From Hanleya hanleyi (Eukaryota > Mollusca > Polyplacophora > Lepidopleurida > Hanleyidae): a stretch of 64,000 nt of DNA. Under the pieces are notes generated by a model that saw only the letters and a list, made by a program, of their open reading frames with translations, was not told the origin of the DNA and made no database searches. Below are positions 1-14,430 of the stretch, one piece after another. How positions within the stretch are numbered: the stretch's first letter is position 1; each line of letters opens with the position of its first letter. The stretch lies in assembly GCA_036873755.1 (NCBI GenBank), contig JAVTVY010019638.1, positions 1 to 64,000 on the forward strand, written 5' to 3'. The position numbers and the translations under genes are program-made.

Positions 1-1868
1 CTAGTTCATTTGGGGGACGATAGCCCTAGTTCATTTTGGGGCCGATAGCTCTAGTTCATTTGGGGGACGTTAGCTCTAGTTCATTTGGGGGGACGTTAGC
101 TCTAGTTCATTTGGGGGACGATAGCTCTAGTTCATTTGGGGACGATAGCCCTAGTTCATTTGGGGGCCGATAGCTCTAGTTCATTTGGGCACGATAGCCC
201 TAGTTCATTTGGGGGACGATAGCCCTAGTTCATTTGGGGGACGATAGCTCTAGTTCATTTGGGGGACGTTAATTCTAGTTCATTTGGGGGACGTTAGCTC
301 TAGTTCATTTGGGGGACGATAGCTCTAGTTCATTTGGGGGACAATAGCTCTAGTTCATTTGGGGACGATAGCCCTAGTTCATTTGGGGGCCGATAGCTCT
401 AGTTCATTTGGGGGACGTTCATTTCGGGGACAATAGCTCTAGTTCATTTGGAGGACGATAGCTCTAGTTCATTTGGGGGACGATAGCTCGTTCATTTGGG
501 GGACGATAGCTCTAGTTCATTTGGGGGACGATAGCTCTAGTTCATTTGGGGGACGATAGCTCTAGTTCATTTGGGGGACGATAGCTCTAGTTCGTTTGTG
601 GGACGATAGCTCTAGTTCATTTGGGGGACGATAGCTCTAGTTCATTTGGGCACGATAGCCGTAGTTCATTTGGGGGACGTTCATTTGGGGGGTACGATAG
701 ATCTAGTTGATTTGGGGGACGTTCATTTGGGGGACGATAGCCCTAGTTCATTTGGGGGACCATAGCGCTTAGTTCATTTGGGGGACGTTCATCTGGGCGA
801 TGATAGCTCTAGTTCATTTGGGGGACGATAGCCCTAGTTCATTTGGGGACTTTCATTTGAGGGACGATAGCCCTAGTTCATTTGGGGGACCATAGCTCTA
901 GTTCATTTGGGGGACGTTCATTTGGGACGATAGCTCTAGTTCATTTGGGGGACGATAGCCCTAGTTCATTTGGGGGACGATAGCCCTAGTTCATTTGGGG
1001 GACGATAGCTCTAGTTCATTTGGGGGACGATAGCTCTAGTTCATTTGGGGGACGATAGCTGTAGTTCATTTGGGGCACGATAGCTCTAGTTCATTTGGGC
1101 GATGATAGCTCTAGTTCATTTGGGGGACGATAGCCCTAGTTCATTTGGGGACGTTCATTTGAGGGACGATAGCCCTAGTTCATTTGGGGGACCATAGCTC
1201 TAGTTCATTTGGGGGACGTTCATTTGGGACGATAGCTCTAGTTCATTTGGGGGACGATAGCCCTAGTTCATTTGGGGGACCATAGCTCTAGTTCATTTGT
1301 GGGACGATAGCTCTAGTTGATTTGGGGGACGATAGCTCTAGTTCATTTGGGGACGATAGCTCTAGTTCATTTGTGGGCCGATAGCTCTAGTTCATTTGGG
1401 GGTCGATAGCTCGTTCATTTGGGGGCCGATAGCTCTAGTTCATTTGGGGGACGATAGCCCTAGTTCGTTTGGTGGACGATAGCTCTAGTTCATTTGGGGG
1501 ACGATAGCTCTAGCTCATTTGGGGGACGATAGCCCTAGTTCATTTGGGGGACGATAGCTCTAGTTCATTTGCGGGCCGATAGCTCTAGTTCATTTGGGGG
1601 CCGATAGCTCTAGTTCATTTGGGGGCCGATATCTCTAGTTCATTTGGGGGACGATAGCCCTAGTTCGTTTGGGGGACGATAGCTCTAGTTCATTTGGGGG
1701 ACGATAGCTCTAGTTCATTTGGGGGACGATAGCCCTAGTTCATTTGGGGGACGATAGCTCTAGTTCATTTGGGGGACGATAGCCCTAGTTCATTTGGGGG
1801 ACGATAGCTCTAGTTCATTTGGGGGATGATAGCTCTAGTTCATTTGGGGGACGATAGCTCTAGTTCAT
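1..1868. repeat. 25-bp tandem satellite array
   Basis: About 70-75 head-to-tail copies of a 25-bp unit (ctagttcatttgggggacga + tagct) run from the first base to about 1868, so the array continues beyond the window. Variants include tagccc for tagctc, ccgata for acgata, 1-3 fewer G in the G-run, and shortened units joined at 'ggacgttcatttgg'. Each unit has a 4-5 base G-run on the plus strand and a CTAG palindrome. There is no open reading frame of note. The array stops sharply at 'gttcataaccaaaaccggtt', where the next repeat family starts. Confidence 0.97.
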
Positions 1869-4800
1869 AACCAAAACCGGTTATGACAACCAATACCATA
1901 ACCAAAACCGGTTATGACAATATAATATCCAGTTTTATACTTATATATCTACCCAAGTGTAGTATCCTTATTTTCTATATTATATACCATATACAACGAC
2001 AGTTTAATTGTAGCGACTCGCTTGCATATTTGGAGAATTTACTGTATGTAAAGAGTAACAAAACTGAATATTTAAGACAGCAATGCACATTTTACCCACA
2101 CAATATGCCAGACTGTTACGCATGTCGTTTTTATGTACACTTTACCCATTTTTTTATTTTTTTTATTTTAATGCAGGTCTTTATTTTTATTTTTAATCAT
2201 TTTGTTTGCGTATTTTAGATTAGCAATGCGACTTATTATGAGTGTGAATATGAGATGGATCTATGAAATGTAACATGTCAAATGTTAGTCCTGTAACAAT
2301 GTCAAAAGTCAAATGTCCGGGGTTTACGCTACCACAATTTATCAGTGACGGAAATTGGCTAAACCTCGGAAGGCCCGATTTCAGCGAAAAGTGTAACTAT
2401 GAAACTATTTGTCTTCCAAGGCACAATGAAGTTCATTTCGATGATGAAATCCTTCATTCCAGACGACGCGAATCTTTAATGCCCACTTCTCAGCAATTCA
2501 CACAACGAATATGCACTTGGTCGCCACACACAAGCTTGTCAAACACAATCCACCATAGACAGTTTTACTGTAGCAGCTCACCTGCATATTTCGGAGAATT
2601 TACTGTATGTCAAGGTGAGTAACAAAACTGTATGTGAAGAGGAGTAAAAAAACTGAATATTTAAGACCGCAACTTGCATGGTCACTAAGATATCTGTTGT
2701 GGCTTTATGTAACCATGCAACAATAATTGTAAACATGCTGCACTGTATAAATTGTATCTAATAGCATTTGACATTTGACAAGCTCTAAAAGAGCGAAACC
2801 GGTTATGACAATATAATATCCGGTTTTATACTTAAATATCTACCCAAGTGTAGTGCCCTTATTTTCTGTAATATTTTCCATACGACAGTTTTACTGTAGC
2901 AGCTCGCTTGCATATTTCACAGAATTTATTGTATGTGAATACGAGTAACAGGACTGGATATTTGAGACAGCAACTCGCATGGTTACTGAAGATATCTATT
3001 ATATGACTTTATGTAAACATGCAACAATAATTGTAAACATGCTGCACTATATAAATTGTATCTAATAGCAGGTTAACTTCGTCATTTGACAAACTCTAAA
3101 AGAGCGAAACCGGCTATGACAATATAATATCCAGTTTTATACTTATATACATGTATCTACCCGTAATAGTGTCCTTATTTGGGAAGTTCGTCCTGTAAGG
3201 GCAACGATTTGGTGTAAGACTCATGAAATATAATTGACAAAGGATCTGCTGCAAGTTGTATTGTCAGTCTTTTGTCTAGGATATTACCTTTCCAATGGGA
3301 GGTCTTACACCAAAGCCTTGCCCATGCAAGGATCTTCAAACCGGGATCAGCATGTGCAATATAGCTTGTCCGGTAGCTTTTCAAGGTTTAACAGGATTCC
3401 CTACATGTAGTCACCTATTGTGTTTTCCTTACAGGACGCATATTTCGGAGAATTTATTGTATGTGAAATTAAGTAACAAAACTGAATATTTAAGACAGCA
3501 ACTCACATGGTTACGGAAGATATCTATTATGACTTTATGTAAGCATGCAACAATACTTGTAAACATCCTGCACTGTATAAATTGTATCTAATAACATGTT
3601 AACTTCGTCATCTGACAAGCTCTAAAAGAGCGAAACCGGTTATGACAATATAATATCCAGTTTTATACTGATTTATCTACCCATGTGTAGCGTCTTTATT
3701 TTCTACATATATATTTTTTAATGCACACTTCATCCACCCCAATGCCGGATATGTCCGCCCAACCATTACATCATTTTTTTTTAATTCACAGTTCACCCAC
3801 CCCGAAGCCGGATAGGCCTGCCCGACCGCTACCCATGTAGTTTTGTTTCTAATGCACACTTTACACACACAATATGCCAGACTGTTACGCATGTTGTTTT
3901 TATCTACACTTTACCCATTTTGATTTGTTTTACAATTTAATTTTTTATTATTGTTATTTTAATGCAGGCCTTTATTTTTATTTTTTACTTTTATCATTTA
4001 TTTTTATTTTTTACTTTTATCATTTATTTTTATTTTTTACTTTTATCATTTTGTTCACGGATTTTGGAATTGGCGAAATGGTGGAAAGTGCGATTTCAGC
4101 GAAATATGCATGTAATAGAAAAATATGTTGAATTCCAAAATTGTCACGATTTCTTTATCATTTTGTTTATGTATTTTAGATTAGCAATGTGACTTATTAG
4201 GAGTGTGAATATGCGATGGATCTATGAAATGTAACAAGTCAAATGTTAGTCCTGTAACAGTCAAAAAGTCATGTCCGGGGTTGACACAATTACAGGAATT
4301 TATCATCGACGGGATCTTGCTCGCAACACACAATCTACCATAGACAGTTTTACTGTAGCGGCTCGCCTGCATATTTCAGAGAATTTACTGTAACAGAACT
4401 GGATATTTAAGACAGCAACTCGCATGGTTACGTAAGATATCTATTATGACTTTACGTAACCATGCAACAATATTTGTAAACATGCTGCACTGTATAAATA
4501 GTATCTAAGAGCATGTTAACTTCGTCATTTGACAAGCTCTAAAAGAGCGAAACCGGTTATGACAATATAATATCCAGTTTTATACTTAAATATCTATCCA
4601 AGTGTAGTGTCCTTATTAACCACATACAACCACAGTACTAGCGGCTGTATGTGAAGGTGAGTAACAAAACTGACTGTATGTGAAGATGAGTAACAAAACT
4701 GAATATTTATGATAGCAACTTGCATGGTTACGGAAGATATCTACGAATTTATGTAACCATGCAACAATAATTGTAAACATGCTGCACTGTATAAATTGTA

Positions 4801-5340
4801 TTTAATAGCATGTTAACTTCGTCATTTGACAAGCTCTAAAAGAGCGAATCCGGTTATGACATCAAGTTTTATACTTATATATCTACATGTAGCACGTGTA
4901 GTGTCCTTATTTTCTATATATTTTAATGCACACTCCACCCACCCCAATCCCGGATAGGTCCACTCACTGTTATGTATGTAGTTTTTTTATGCACACTTCA
5001 CCCACCCAATGCCGGATAGGCCTGCCTGACCACTACGCATGAAGCTTTTTTTTAATGTACACTTCACCCACACAATATCCTCAACTGTTACGCATGTTTT
5101 TATGTACACTTTACCCCTTTTAATTTTTTTTAATATTTTGGATTAGCAATGCGTCTTAGCTTTTTTTATGCACACTTTACTCCCAATATGCCCGACTGAT
5201 ACGCATGTTGTTTTTATGTAGTTTACCCATTTTAATTTGAAACGGCGGAAGGCGTGATTTCAGTGAAATGTACATGTAATAATAAAATCTGTTGAATTTC
5301 AAATTATGAGTTCTTTATCATTTTTTTTACGTATTTTAGA
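1869..5340. repeat. Diverged modular satellite, proximal part
   Basis: This is a patchwork of diverged modules. One module of about 290-350 bp runs from 'accggttatgacaatataat' through 'ttttactgtagcggctcgcc', 'gacagcaactcgcatggtta' and 'catgctgcactgtataaatt' to 'gacaagctctaaaagagcga'. A second module is built from T-runs and 'atgcacacttcacccacccc'. A third carries 'aaatgtaacaagtcaaaagt'. Copies here are less regular than downstream. Short open frames such as 2263-2622 come from these modules and recur as variants elsewhere, so I do not treat them as genes. Confidence 0.9.
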
Positions 5341-8300
5341 TTAGCAATGCGACTTATTATGAGTGTGAATATGAGATGGAGCTATGAATGTAACAAGTGA
5401 AATGTCAAAAAGTCATGTCCGGGGTGTACATAATTACCGCAATTTATCAGCGACGTGAACTTGCTCTCCACACACAAGCTTGTCAAACACAATCCATCAT
5501 AGACAGTTTTACTGTAGCGGCTCGCCTGCATATTTCAGAGAATTTACTGTATGTGAAGACAACAGAACTGGATATTTAAGACAGCAACTCGCATGGTTAC
5601 AGAATATATCTATTATGACTTTATGTAACCATGCAACAATATTTGTAAACATGCTGCACTGTATAAATAGTATCTAAGAGCATGTTAACTTCATCATTTG
5701 ACAAGCTCTAAAAGAGCGAAACCGGTTATGACAATAGAATAACCAGTTTTATACTTAAATATCTACCCAAGTGTAGTGTCCTTATTAACCACACACAACC
5801 ACAGTACTAGCGGCTCGCCTGCATATTTCGGAGAATTTACTGTATGTGAAGGTGAGCAACAAAACTGACTGTATGTGAAGATAAGTAACAAAACTGAATA
5901 TTTAAGATAGCAACTTGCATGGTTACGGAAGATATCTATTAGGACTTTTATGTAACCATGCAACAATAATTGTAAACATGCTGCACTGTATAAATTGTAT
6001 CTAATAGCATGTTAACTTTGGCATTTGACAAGCTCTAAAAGAGTTAAACCAGTTATGACAATATAATATTAAGTTTTATACTTAAATATCTACCCACTTA
6101 TTTTCTGTAATATTTACCATATACGACAGTTTTACTGTAGCTCGCTTGCATATTTCGGAGAATTTACTGTATGTTACCTTCGTCATTTGACAAGCTCCAA
6201 GAGCTAAACCGGTTATGACAATATCCAGTTATATACTTATATATCTACCCATGTGTAGTGTCCTTATTTTATAATCCCATACAACCACAGTTTTACTGTA
6301 GCGGCTCGCCTGCATATTTCGGAGAATTTACTGTGTGTGAAGATGAGGAACAGAACTGAATATTTAAGACAGCAACTCACATGGTTACGGAAGATGTAAC
6401 CATGCAACAATAACTGTAAACATGCTGCACTGTATCAATTGTATCTAATAGCATCTTTAACTTTGTCATTTGACAAGCTCTAAAAGAGCGAATCCGGTTA
6501 TGACAATATCCAGTTTTATACTTATATATCTACATGTACCACGTGTAGTGTCCTTATTTTCTATATATTTTAATGCACATTTCACCCACCCCAATCCCGG
6601 ATAGGTCTTGTATCTAATAGCATGTTAACTTGGCTTTTTTATGCACACTTTACTCACCCCAATATGCCCGGCTGTACGCATATTTGTTTTTATGTAGTTT
6701 ACCATTTAATTTGAAACGGCGGAAGGCGTGATTTCAGCGAAATGTACACGTAATGAAAAAATCTGTTGAATTTCAAATTATGTATGTAGTTTTTTTATGC
6801 ACACTTCACCCACCCCAATGCCGGATAGGCCTGCCTGACCGCTATGCATGAAGCTTTTTTTATGTACACTTCACCGACACAATATTCCCAACAGTTACGC
6901 ATGTTTTTATGGACACTTTACTCATTTTATTTTTTTTTTAATATTTTGGATTAGCAATGCAGCTTAGTTTTTTTTATGCACACTTTACTCACCCCAATAT
7001 GCCCGACTGTTACGCATGTTGTTTTTATGTACAGTTTACCCATTTAATTTTTTTTTTAAATTTTAAACGGCGGAAGGCGTGATTTCAGCGAAATGTACAC
7101 GTAACAAAAAAATGTTGAATTCCAAAATTGTCAGTTCTTTTTTTTGTTTACGTATTTTAGATTAGCAATGTGTGAATACGAGATGGATCTATGAAATGTA
7201 ACAAGTCAAAAGTCAAATGCCCGTGGTTTACGTTACCGCAATTTATCGGCGACGGGAATTGGCGAAAGGCGGGATTTCAGTGAAACGTACATGTAATAAA
7301 AAAATATGTTGAACATGAGTGTGAATATGGGATGGATCTATGAAATGTAACAAGTCAAAAGTCAAATGTCCGGGGTTTACGCTACTGCAATTTATCGGCG
7401 ACAGGAAACGGTGAAAGGCGGAATTTCAGAACAAATCCAGTTATGACGATATAATATGCAGTTCTACCCACATACAACGACAGTTTTGCGGACATTTGAC
7501 AAGCTCTAATAGAGCAAAACGGGTTATGACAATATCCATGTGTAGTGTTTTTATTTTATAACCACATACAACCAGTTTTATTGTAGCGGCTCGCCTGGAT
7601 ATTTCGGAGAATTTACTGTATCTGAAGATGAGCAACAGAACTGGATATTTAAGACAGCAAGTCGCATGGTTACGGAAGATATATATGACTTTATGTAACC
7701 ATGCAACAATAACTGTAAACATGCTGCACTGTATCAATTGTATCTAATAGCATGTTAACTTCGTCATTTGACAAGCTCTAAAAGAGCGAATCCGGTTATG
7801 ACAACATCCAGTTTTATACTTATATATCTACATGTACCATATCCTTATTTTCTATATATTTTAATGCACACTTCACCCACCCCAATGCCGGATAGGTTCG
7901 CCCGACCGTTATGCATGTAGTTTTTTTTATGTACACTTCACCCACACAATATGCCCAACTGTTACGCATGTTTTTATGTACACCCATTTTAATTTTTTTT
8001 TAAATATTTTGGATGATCAATGCGGCTTAGTTTTTTTATGCACACTTTACTCCCAATATGCCCGACTGATACTCATGTTGTTTTTATGTAGTTTACCCAT
8101 TTTAATTTGAAACGGCGGAAGGCGTGATTTCAGCGAAATGTACACGTAATAATAAAATCTGTTGAATTTCAAAATTGTCAGGAGTTCTTTATCATTGTTT
8201 TTACGTATTTTAGATTAGCAATGCGACTTAGTATGAGTGTGAATATGAGATGGAGCTATGAATGTAACAAGTCAAATGTCAAAAAGTCATGTCCGGGGTG

Positions 8301-11300
8301 TACATAATTACCGCAAATTATCAGCGACGTGAACTTGCTCTCCACACACAAGCTTGTCAAACACAATCCATCATAGACAGTTTTACTGTAGCGGCTCGCC
8401 TGCATATTTCAGAGAATTTACTGTATGTGAAGACAACAGAACTGGATATTTAAGACAGCAAGTCGCATGGTTACAGAATATATCTATTATGACTTTATGT
8501 AACCATGCAACAATATTTGTAAACATGCTGCACTGTATAAATAGTATCTAAGAGCATGTTAACTTCATCATTTGACAAGCTCTAAAAGAGCGAAACCGGT
8601 TATGACAATAGAATATCCAGTTTTATACTTAAATATCTACCCAAGTGTAGTGTCCTTATTAACCACATACAACCACAGTACTAGCGGCTCGCCTGCATAT
8701 TTCGGAGAATTTACTGTATGTGAAGGTGAGCAACAAAACTGACTGTATGTGAAGATAAGTAACAAAACTGAATATTTAAGATAGCAACTTGCATGGTTAC
8801 GGAAGATATCTATTAGGACTTTTATGTAACCATGCAACAATAATTGTAAACATGCTGCACTGTATAAATTGTATCTAATAGCATGTTAACTTTGTCATTT
8901 GACAAGCTCTAAAAGAGCTAAACCAGTTATGACAATATAATATTAAGTTTTATACTTAAATATCTACCCACCTATTTTCTGTAATATTTACCATATACGA
9001 CAGTTTTACTGTAGCTCGCTTGCATATTTCGGAGAATTTACTGTATGTTACCTTCGTCATTTGACAAGCTCCAAGAGCTAAACCGGTTATGACAATATCC
9101 AGTTATATACTTATATATCTACCCATGTGTAGTGTCCTTATTTTATAATCCCATACAACCACAGTTTTACAGTAGCGGCTCGCCTGCATATTTCGGAGAA
9201 TTGACTGTGTGTGAAGATGAGGAACAGAACTGAATATTTAAGACAGCAACTCACGTGGTTACGGAAGATGTAACCATGCAACAATAACTGTAAACATGCT
9301 GCACTGTATAAATTGTATCTAATAGCATGTTAACTTCGTCATTTGACAAGATCTAAAAGAGCGAATCCGGTAATGACAATATCCAGTTTTATACTTATAT
9401 ATATCTACATGTACCATATGTAGTGTCCTTATTTTCTATATATTTTAATGCACACTTCACCCACCCCAATCCCGGATAGGTCTTGTATCTAATAGCATGT
9501 TAACTTAGCTTTTTTTATGCACACTTTACTCATCCCAATATGCCCGACTGTTACGCATGTTGTTTTTATATAGTTTACCCATTTTAATTTGAAACGGTGG
9601 AAGGCGTGATTTCAGCGAAATGTACACGTAATGAAAAAATCTTTTGAATTTCAAATTATGTATGTAGTTTTTTTATGCACACTTCACCCACCCCAATGCT
9701 GGATAGGCCTGCCTGACCGCTATGCATGAAGCTTTTTTTATGTACACTTCACCGACACAATATGCCCAACAGTTACGCATGTTTTTATGTACACTTTACC
9801 CATTTTAATTTTTTTTAATATTTTGGATTAGCAATGCGGCTTAGCTTTTTTTATGCACACTTTACTCACCCCAATATGCCCGACTGTTACACATGTTTTT
9901 ATTTAGTTTACCCATTTTAATTTGAAACGGCGGAAGGGGTGATTTCAGCGAAATGTACACGTAATAAAAAAATCTGTTGAATTTCAAAATTGTCAGTGTC
10001 CTTATTTTCTATATATTTTAATGCACACTCCACCCACCCCAATCCCGGATAGGTCCACCTGACCATTATGTATATAGTTTTTTATGCACACTTCACCCAC
10101 CCCAATGCCGCATAGGCCTGAGTGAACGCTACGCATGAAGCTTTTTTTATGTACACTTCACCCACACAATATGCCCAACTGTTACGCATGTTTTTATGGA
10201 CACTTTACCCATTTTTTATTTTTTTTTAATATTTTGGATTAGCAATGCGGCTTAGTTTTTTTATGCACACTTTACTCACCCCAATATGCCCGACTGTTAC
10301 GCATGTTGTTTTTATGTACAGTTTACCCATTTTAATTTTTTTTTTAATTTTAAACGGCGGAAGGCGCGAGTTTAGCGAAGTGTACACGTAACAAAAAAAA
10401 TGTTGAATTCCAAAATTGTCAGTTCTTTTTTTTGTTTACGTATTTTAGATTAGCAATGTGTGAATACGAGATGGATCTATGAAATGTAACAAGTCAAAAG
10501 TCAAATGCCCGTGGTTTACGTTACCGCAATTTATCGGCGACGGGAATTGGCGAAAGGCGGGATTTCAGCGAAACGTACATGTAATAAAAAAATATGTTGA
10601 ACATGAGTGTGAATATGGGATGGATCTATGAAATGTAACAAGTCAAAAGTCAAATGTCCGGGGTTTACGCTACTGCAATTTATCGGCGACAGGAAACGGC
10701 GGAAGGCGGGATTTCAGAACAAATCCAGTTATGACGATATAATATGCAGTTCTATCCACATACGACATTTTTGCGGACATTTGACAAGCTCTAATAGAGC
10801 AAAACGGGCTATGACAATACCCATGTGTAGTGTTCTTATTTTATAACCACATACAACCAGTTTTACTGTAGCGGCTCGCCTGCATATTTCGGAGAATTTA
10901 CTGTATGTGAAGATGAGCAACAGAACTGGATATTTAAGACAGCAAGTCGCATGGTTACGGCAGATATATATGACTTTATGTAACCATGCAACAATAACTG
11001 TAAACATGCTGCACTGTATAAATTGGATCTAATAGCATGTTAACTTCATCATTTGTTACGTATTTTAGATTAGCAATGCGACTTATTATGAGTGTGAATA
11101 TGAGATGGAGCTATGAATGTAACAAGTCAAATGTCAAAAAGTCATGTCCGGGGTGTACATAATTACCGCAATTTATCAGCGACGTGAACTTGCTCTCCAC
11201 ACACAAGCTTGTCAAACACAATCCATCATAGACAGTTTTACTGTAGCGGCTCGCCTGCATATTTCAGAGAATTTACTGTAACAGAACTGGATATTTAAGA

Positions 11301-14300
11301 CAGCAACTCGCATGGTTACAGAATATATCTATTATGACTTGATGTAACCATGCAACAATATTTGTAAACATGCTGCACTGTATAAATAGTATCTAAGAGC
11401 ATGTTAACTTCATCATTTGACAAGCTCTAAAAGAGCGAAACCAGTTATGACAATAGAATATCCAGTTTTATACTTAAATATCTACCCAAGTGTAGTGTCC
11501 TTATTAACCACATACAACCACACTACTAGCGGCTCGCCTGCATATTTCGGAGAATTTACTGTATGTGAAGGTGAGCAACAAAACTGACTGTATGTGAAGA
11601 TAAGTAACAAAACTGAGTATTTAAGATAGCAACTTGCATGGTTACGGAAGACATCTATTAGGACTTTTATGTAACCATGCAACAATAATTGTAAACATGC
11701 TGCACTGTATAAATTGTATCTAATAGCATGTTAACTTTGTCATTTGACAAGCTCTAAAAGAGCTACACCAGTTATGACAATATAATATTAAGTTTTATAC
11801 TTAAATATCTACCCACTTATTTTCTGTAATATTTACCATATACGACAGTTTTACTGTAGCTCGCTTGCATATTTCGGAGAATTTACTGTATGTTACCTTC
11901 GTCATTTGACAAGCTCCAAGAGCTAAACCAGTTATGATAATATCCAGTTATATACTTATATATCTACCCATGTGTAGTGTCCTTATTTTATAATCTCATA
12001 CAACCACAGTTTTACTGTAGCGGCTCGCCTGCATATTTCGGAGAATTTACTGTGTGTGAAGATGAGGAACAGAACTGAATATTTAAGACAGCAACTCACA
12101 TGGTTACGGAAGATGTAACCATGCAACAATAACTGTAAACATGCTGCACTGTATAAATTGTATCTAATAGCATCTTTTAACTTTGTCATTTGACAAGCTC
12201 TAAAAGAGCGAATCCGGTTATGACAATATCCAGTTTTATACTTATATATCTACATGTACCACGTGTAGTGTCCTTATTTTCTATATATTTTAATGCACAC
12301 TTCACCCACCCCAATCCCGGATAGGTCTTGTATCTAATAGCATGTTAACTTAGCTTTTTTTATGCACACTTTACTCACCCCAATATGCCCGACTGTTACG
12401 CATGTTGTTTTTATGTAGTTTACCCATTTTAATTTGAAACGGTGGAAGGCGTGATTTCAGCGAAATGTACACGTAATGAAAAAATCTGTTGAATTTCAAA
12501 TTATGTATGTAGTTTATTTATGCACACTTCACCCACCCCAATGCCGGATAGGCCTGCCTGACAGCTATGCACGAAGCTTTTTTTATGTACACTTCACCGA
12601 CACAATATGCCCAACAGTTACGCATGTTTTTATTTACAATTTACCCATTTTCATTTTTTTTTATATTTTGGATTAGCAATGCGGCTTAGCTTTTTTTATG
12701 CACACTTTACTCACCCCAATATACCCGACTGTTACGCATGTTGTTTTTATGTAGTTTACCCATTTCAATTTGAAACGGCGGAAGGCATGATTTCAGCGAA
12801 ATGTACACGTAATAAAAAAATCTGTTGAATTTCAAAATTGTCAGTGTCTTTATTTTCTATATATTTTAATGCACACTCCACCCACCCCAATCCCGGATAG
12901 GTCCACCTGACCGTTATGTATATAGTTTTTTATGCACACTTCACCCACCCCAATGCTGGATAGGCCTGTCTGACCGCTACGCATGAAGCTTTTTTATGTA
13001 CACTTCACCCACACAATATGCCCAACGGTTACGCATGTTTTTATGGACACTTTAACCATTTTAATTTTTTTTTAATATTTTGGATTAGCAATGCGGCTTA
13101 GTTTTTTTTATGCATACTTTACTCACCCCAATATGCCCGACTGTTACGCATGTTGTTTTTATGTACAGTTTACCCATTTTAATTTTTTTTTAATTTTAAA
13201 CGGCGGAAGGCGCGAGTTTAGCGAAATGTACACGTAACAAAAAAAATGTTGAATTCCAAAATTGTTAGTTCTTTTTTTTGGTTACGTATTTTAGATTAGC
13301 AATTTGTGAATACGAGATGGATCTATGAAATGTAACAAGTCAAAATTCAAATGCCCGTGGTTTATGTTACCGCAATTTATCGGCGACGGGAATTGGCGAA
13401 AGGCGGGATTTCAGCGAAACGTACATGTAATAAAAAAATATGTTGAACATGCGTGTGAATATGGGATGGATCTATGAAATGTAACAAGTCAAAAGTCAAA
13501 TGTCCGGGGTTTACGCTACTGCAATTTATCGGCGACAGGAAACGGCGGAAGGCGGAATTTCAGAACAAATCCAGTTATGACGATATAATATGCAGTTCTA
13601 CCCACATACAACGACAGTTTTGCGGACATTTGACAAGCTCTAAAAGAGCAAAACGGGTTATGACAATACCCATGTGTAGTGTTCTTATTTTATAACCACA
13701 TACAACCAGTTTTACTGTAGCGGCTCGCCTGCATATTTCGGAGAAGATGAGCAACAGAACTGGATATTTAAGACAGCAACTCGCATGGTTACGGAAGATA
13801 TATATGACTTTATGTAACCATGCAACAATAACTGTAAACATGCTGCACTGTATAAATTGTATCTAATAGCATGTTAATTTCGTCATTTGACAAACTCTAA
13901 AAGAGCGAATCCGGTTATGACAACATCCAGTTTTATACTTATATATCTACATGTACCATATCCTTATTTTCTATATATTTTAATGCACACTTCACCCACC
14001 CCAATGCCGGATAGGTTCGCCCGACCGTTATGCATGTAGTTTTTTTTATGTACACTTCCCCCACACAATATGCCCAACTGTTACGCATGTTTTTATGTAC
14101 ACCCATTTTAATTTTTTTTAAAATATTTTGGATTAGCAATGCGGCTTAGTTTTTTTATGCACACTTTACTCACCCCAATATGCCCGACTGTTACGCATGT
14201 TGTTTTTATGTACAGTTTACCCATTTAAATTCTTTTTTAAACGGGGGAAGGCGTGATTTCAGCGAAATGTATACGTAATAACAAAATGTTGAATTTCAAA

Positions 14301-14430
14301 ATTGTCAGTTCTTTATCATTTTGTTTACGTATTTTAGATTAGCAATATGTGAATACGAGATGGATCTATGAAATGTAACAAGTCAAAAGTCAAATGCCCG
14401 GGGTTTACGCTACCGCGAAACGGTAGGTAG
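5341..14430. repeat. 2.86-kb higher-order repeat, about three copies
   Basis: The landmark 'ttagcaatgcgactta' starts at 5341, 8215 and 11070, giving periods of 2874 and 2855 bp. Other landmarks repeat at the same spacing, for example open frames starting at 5480 and 8354, and minus-strand frames ending at 5763, 8637 and 11482. Copies are near identical over long stretches but differ in module content. Copy 2 has an extra segment near 9850-10270 and lacks one matching about 7750-8190 of copy 1. Copy 3 again has a version of the latter. This is the signature of unequal exchange in a long tandem array. No coding function is supported. Confidence 0.9.

Noticed and set aside
1..1868. Possible CRISPR-like array
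   Set aside because: The units are directly contiguous with no unique spacers, and the genome is clearly animal.
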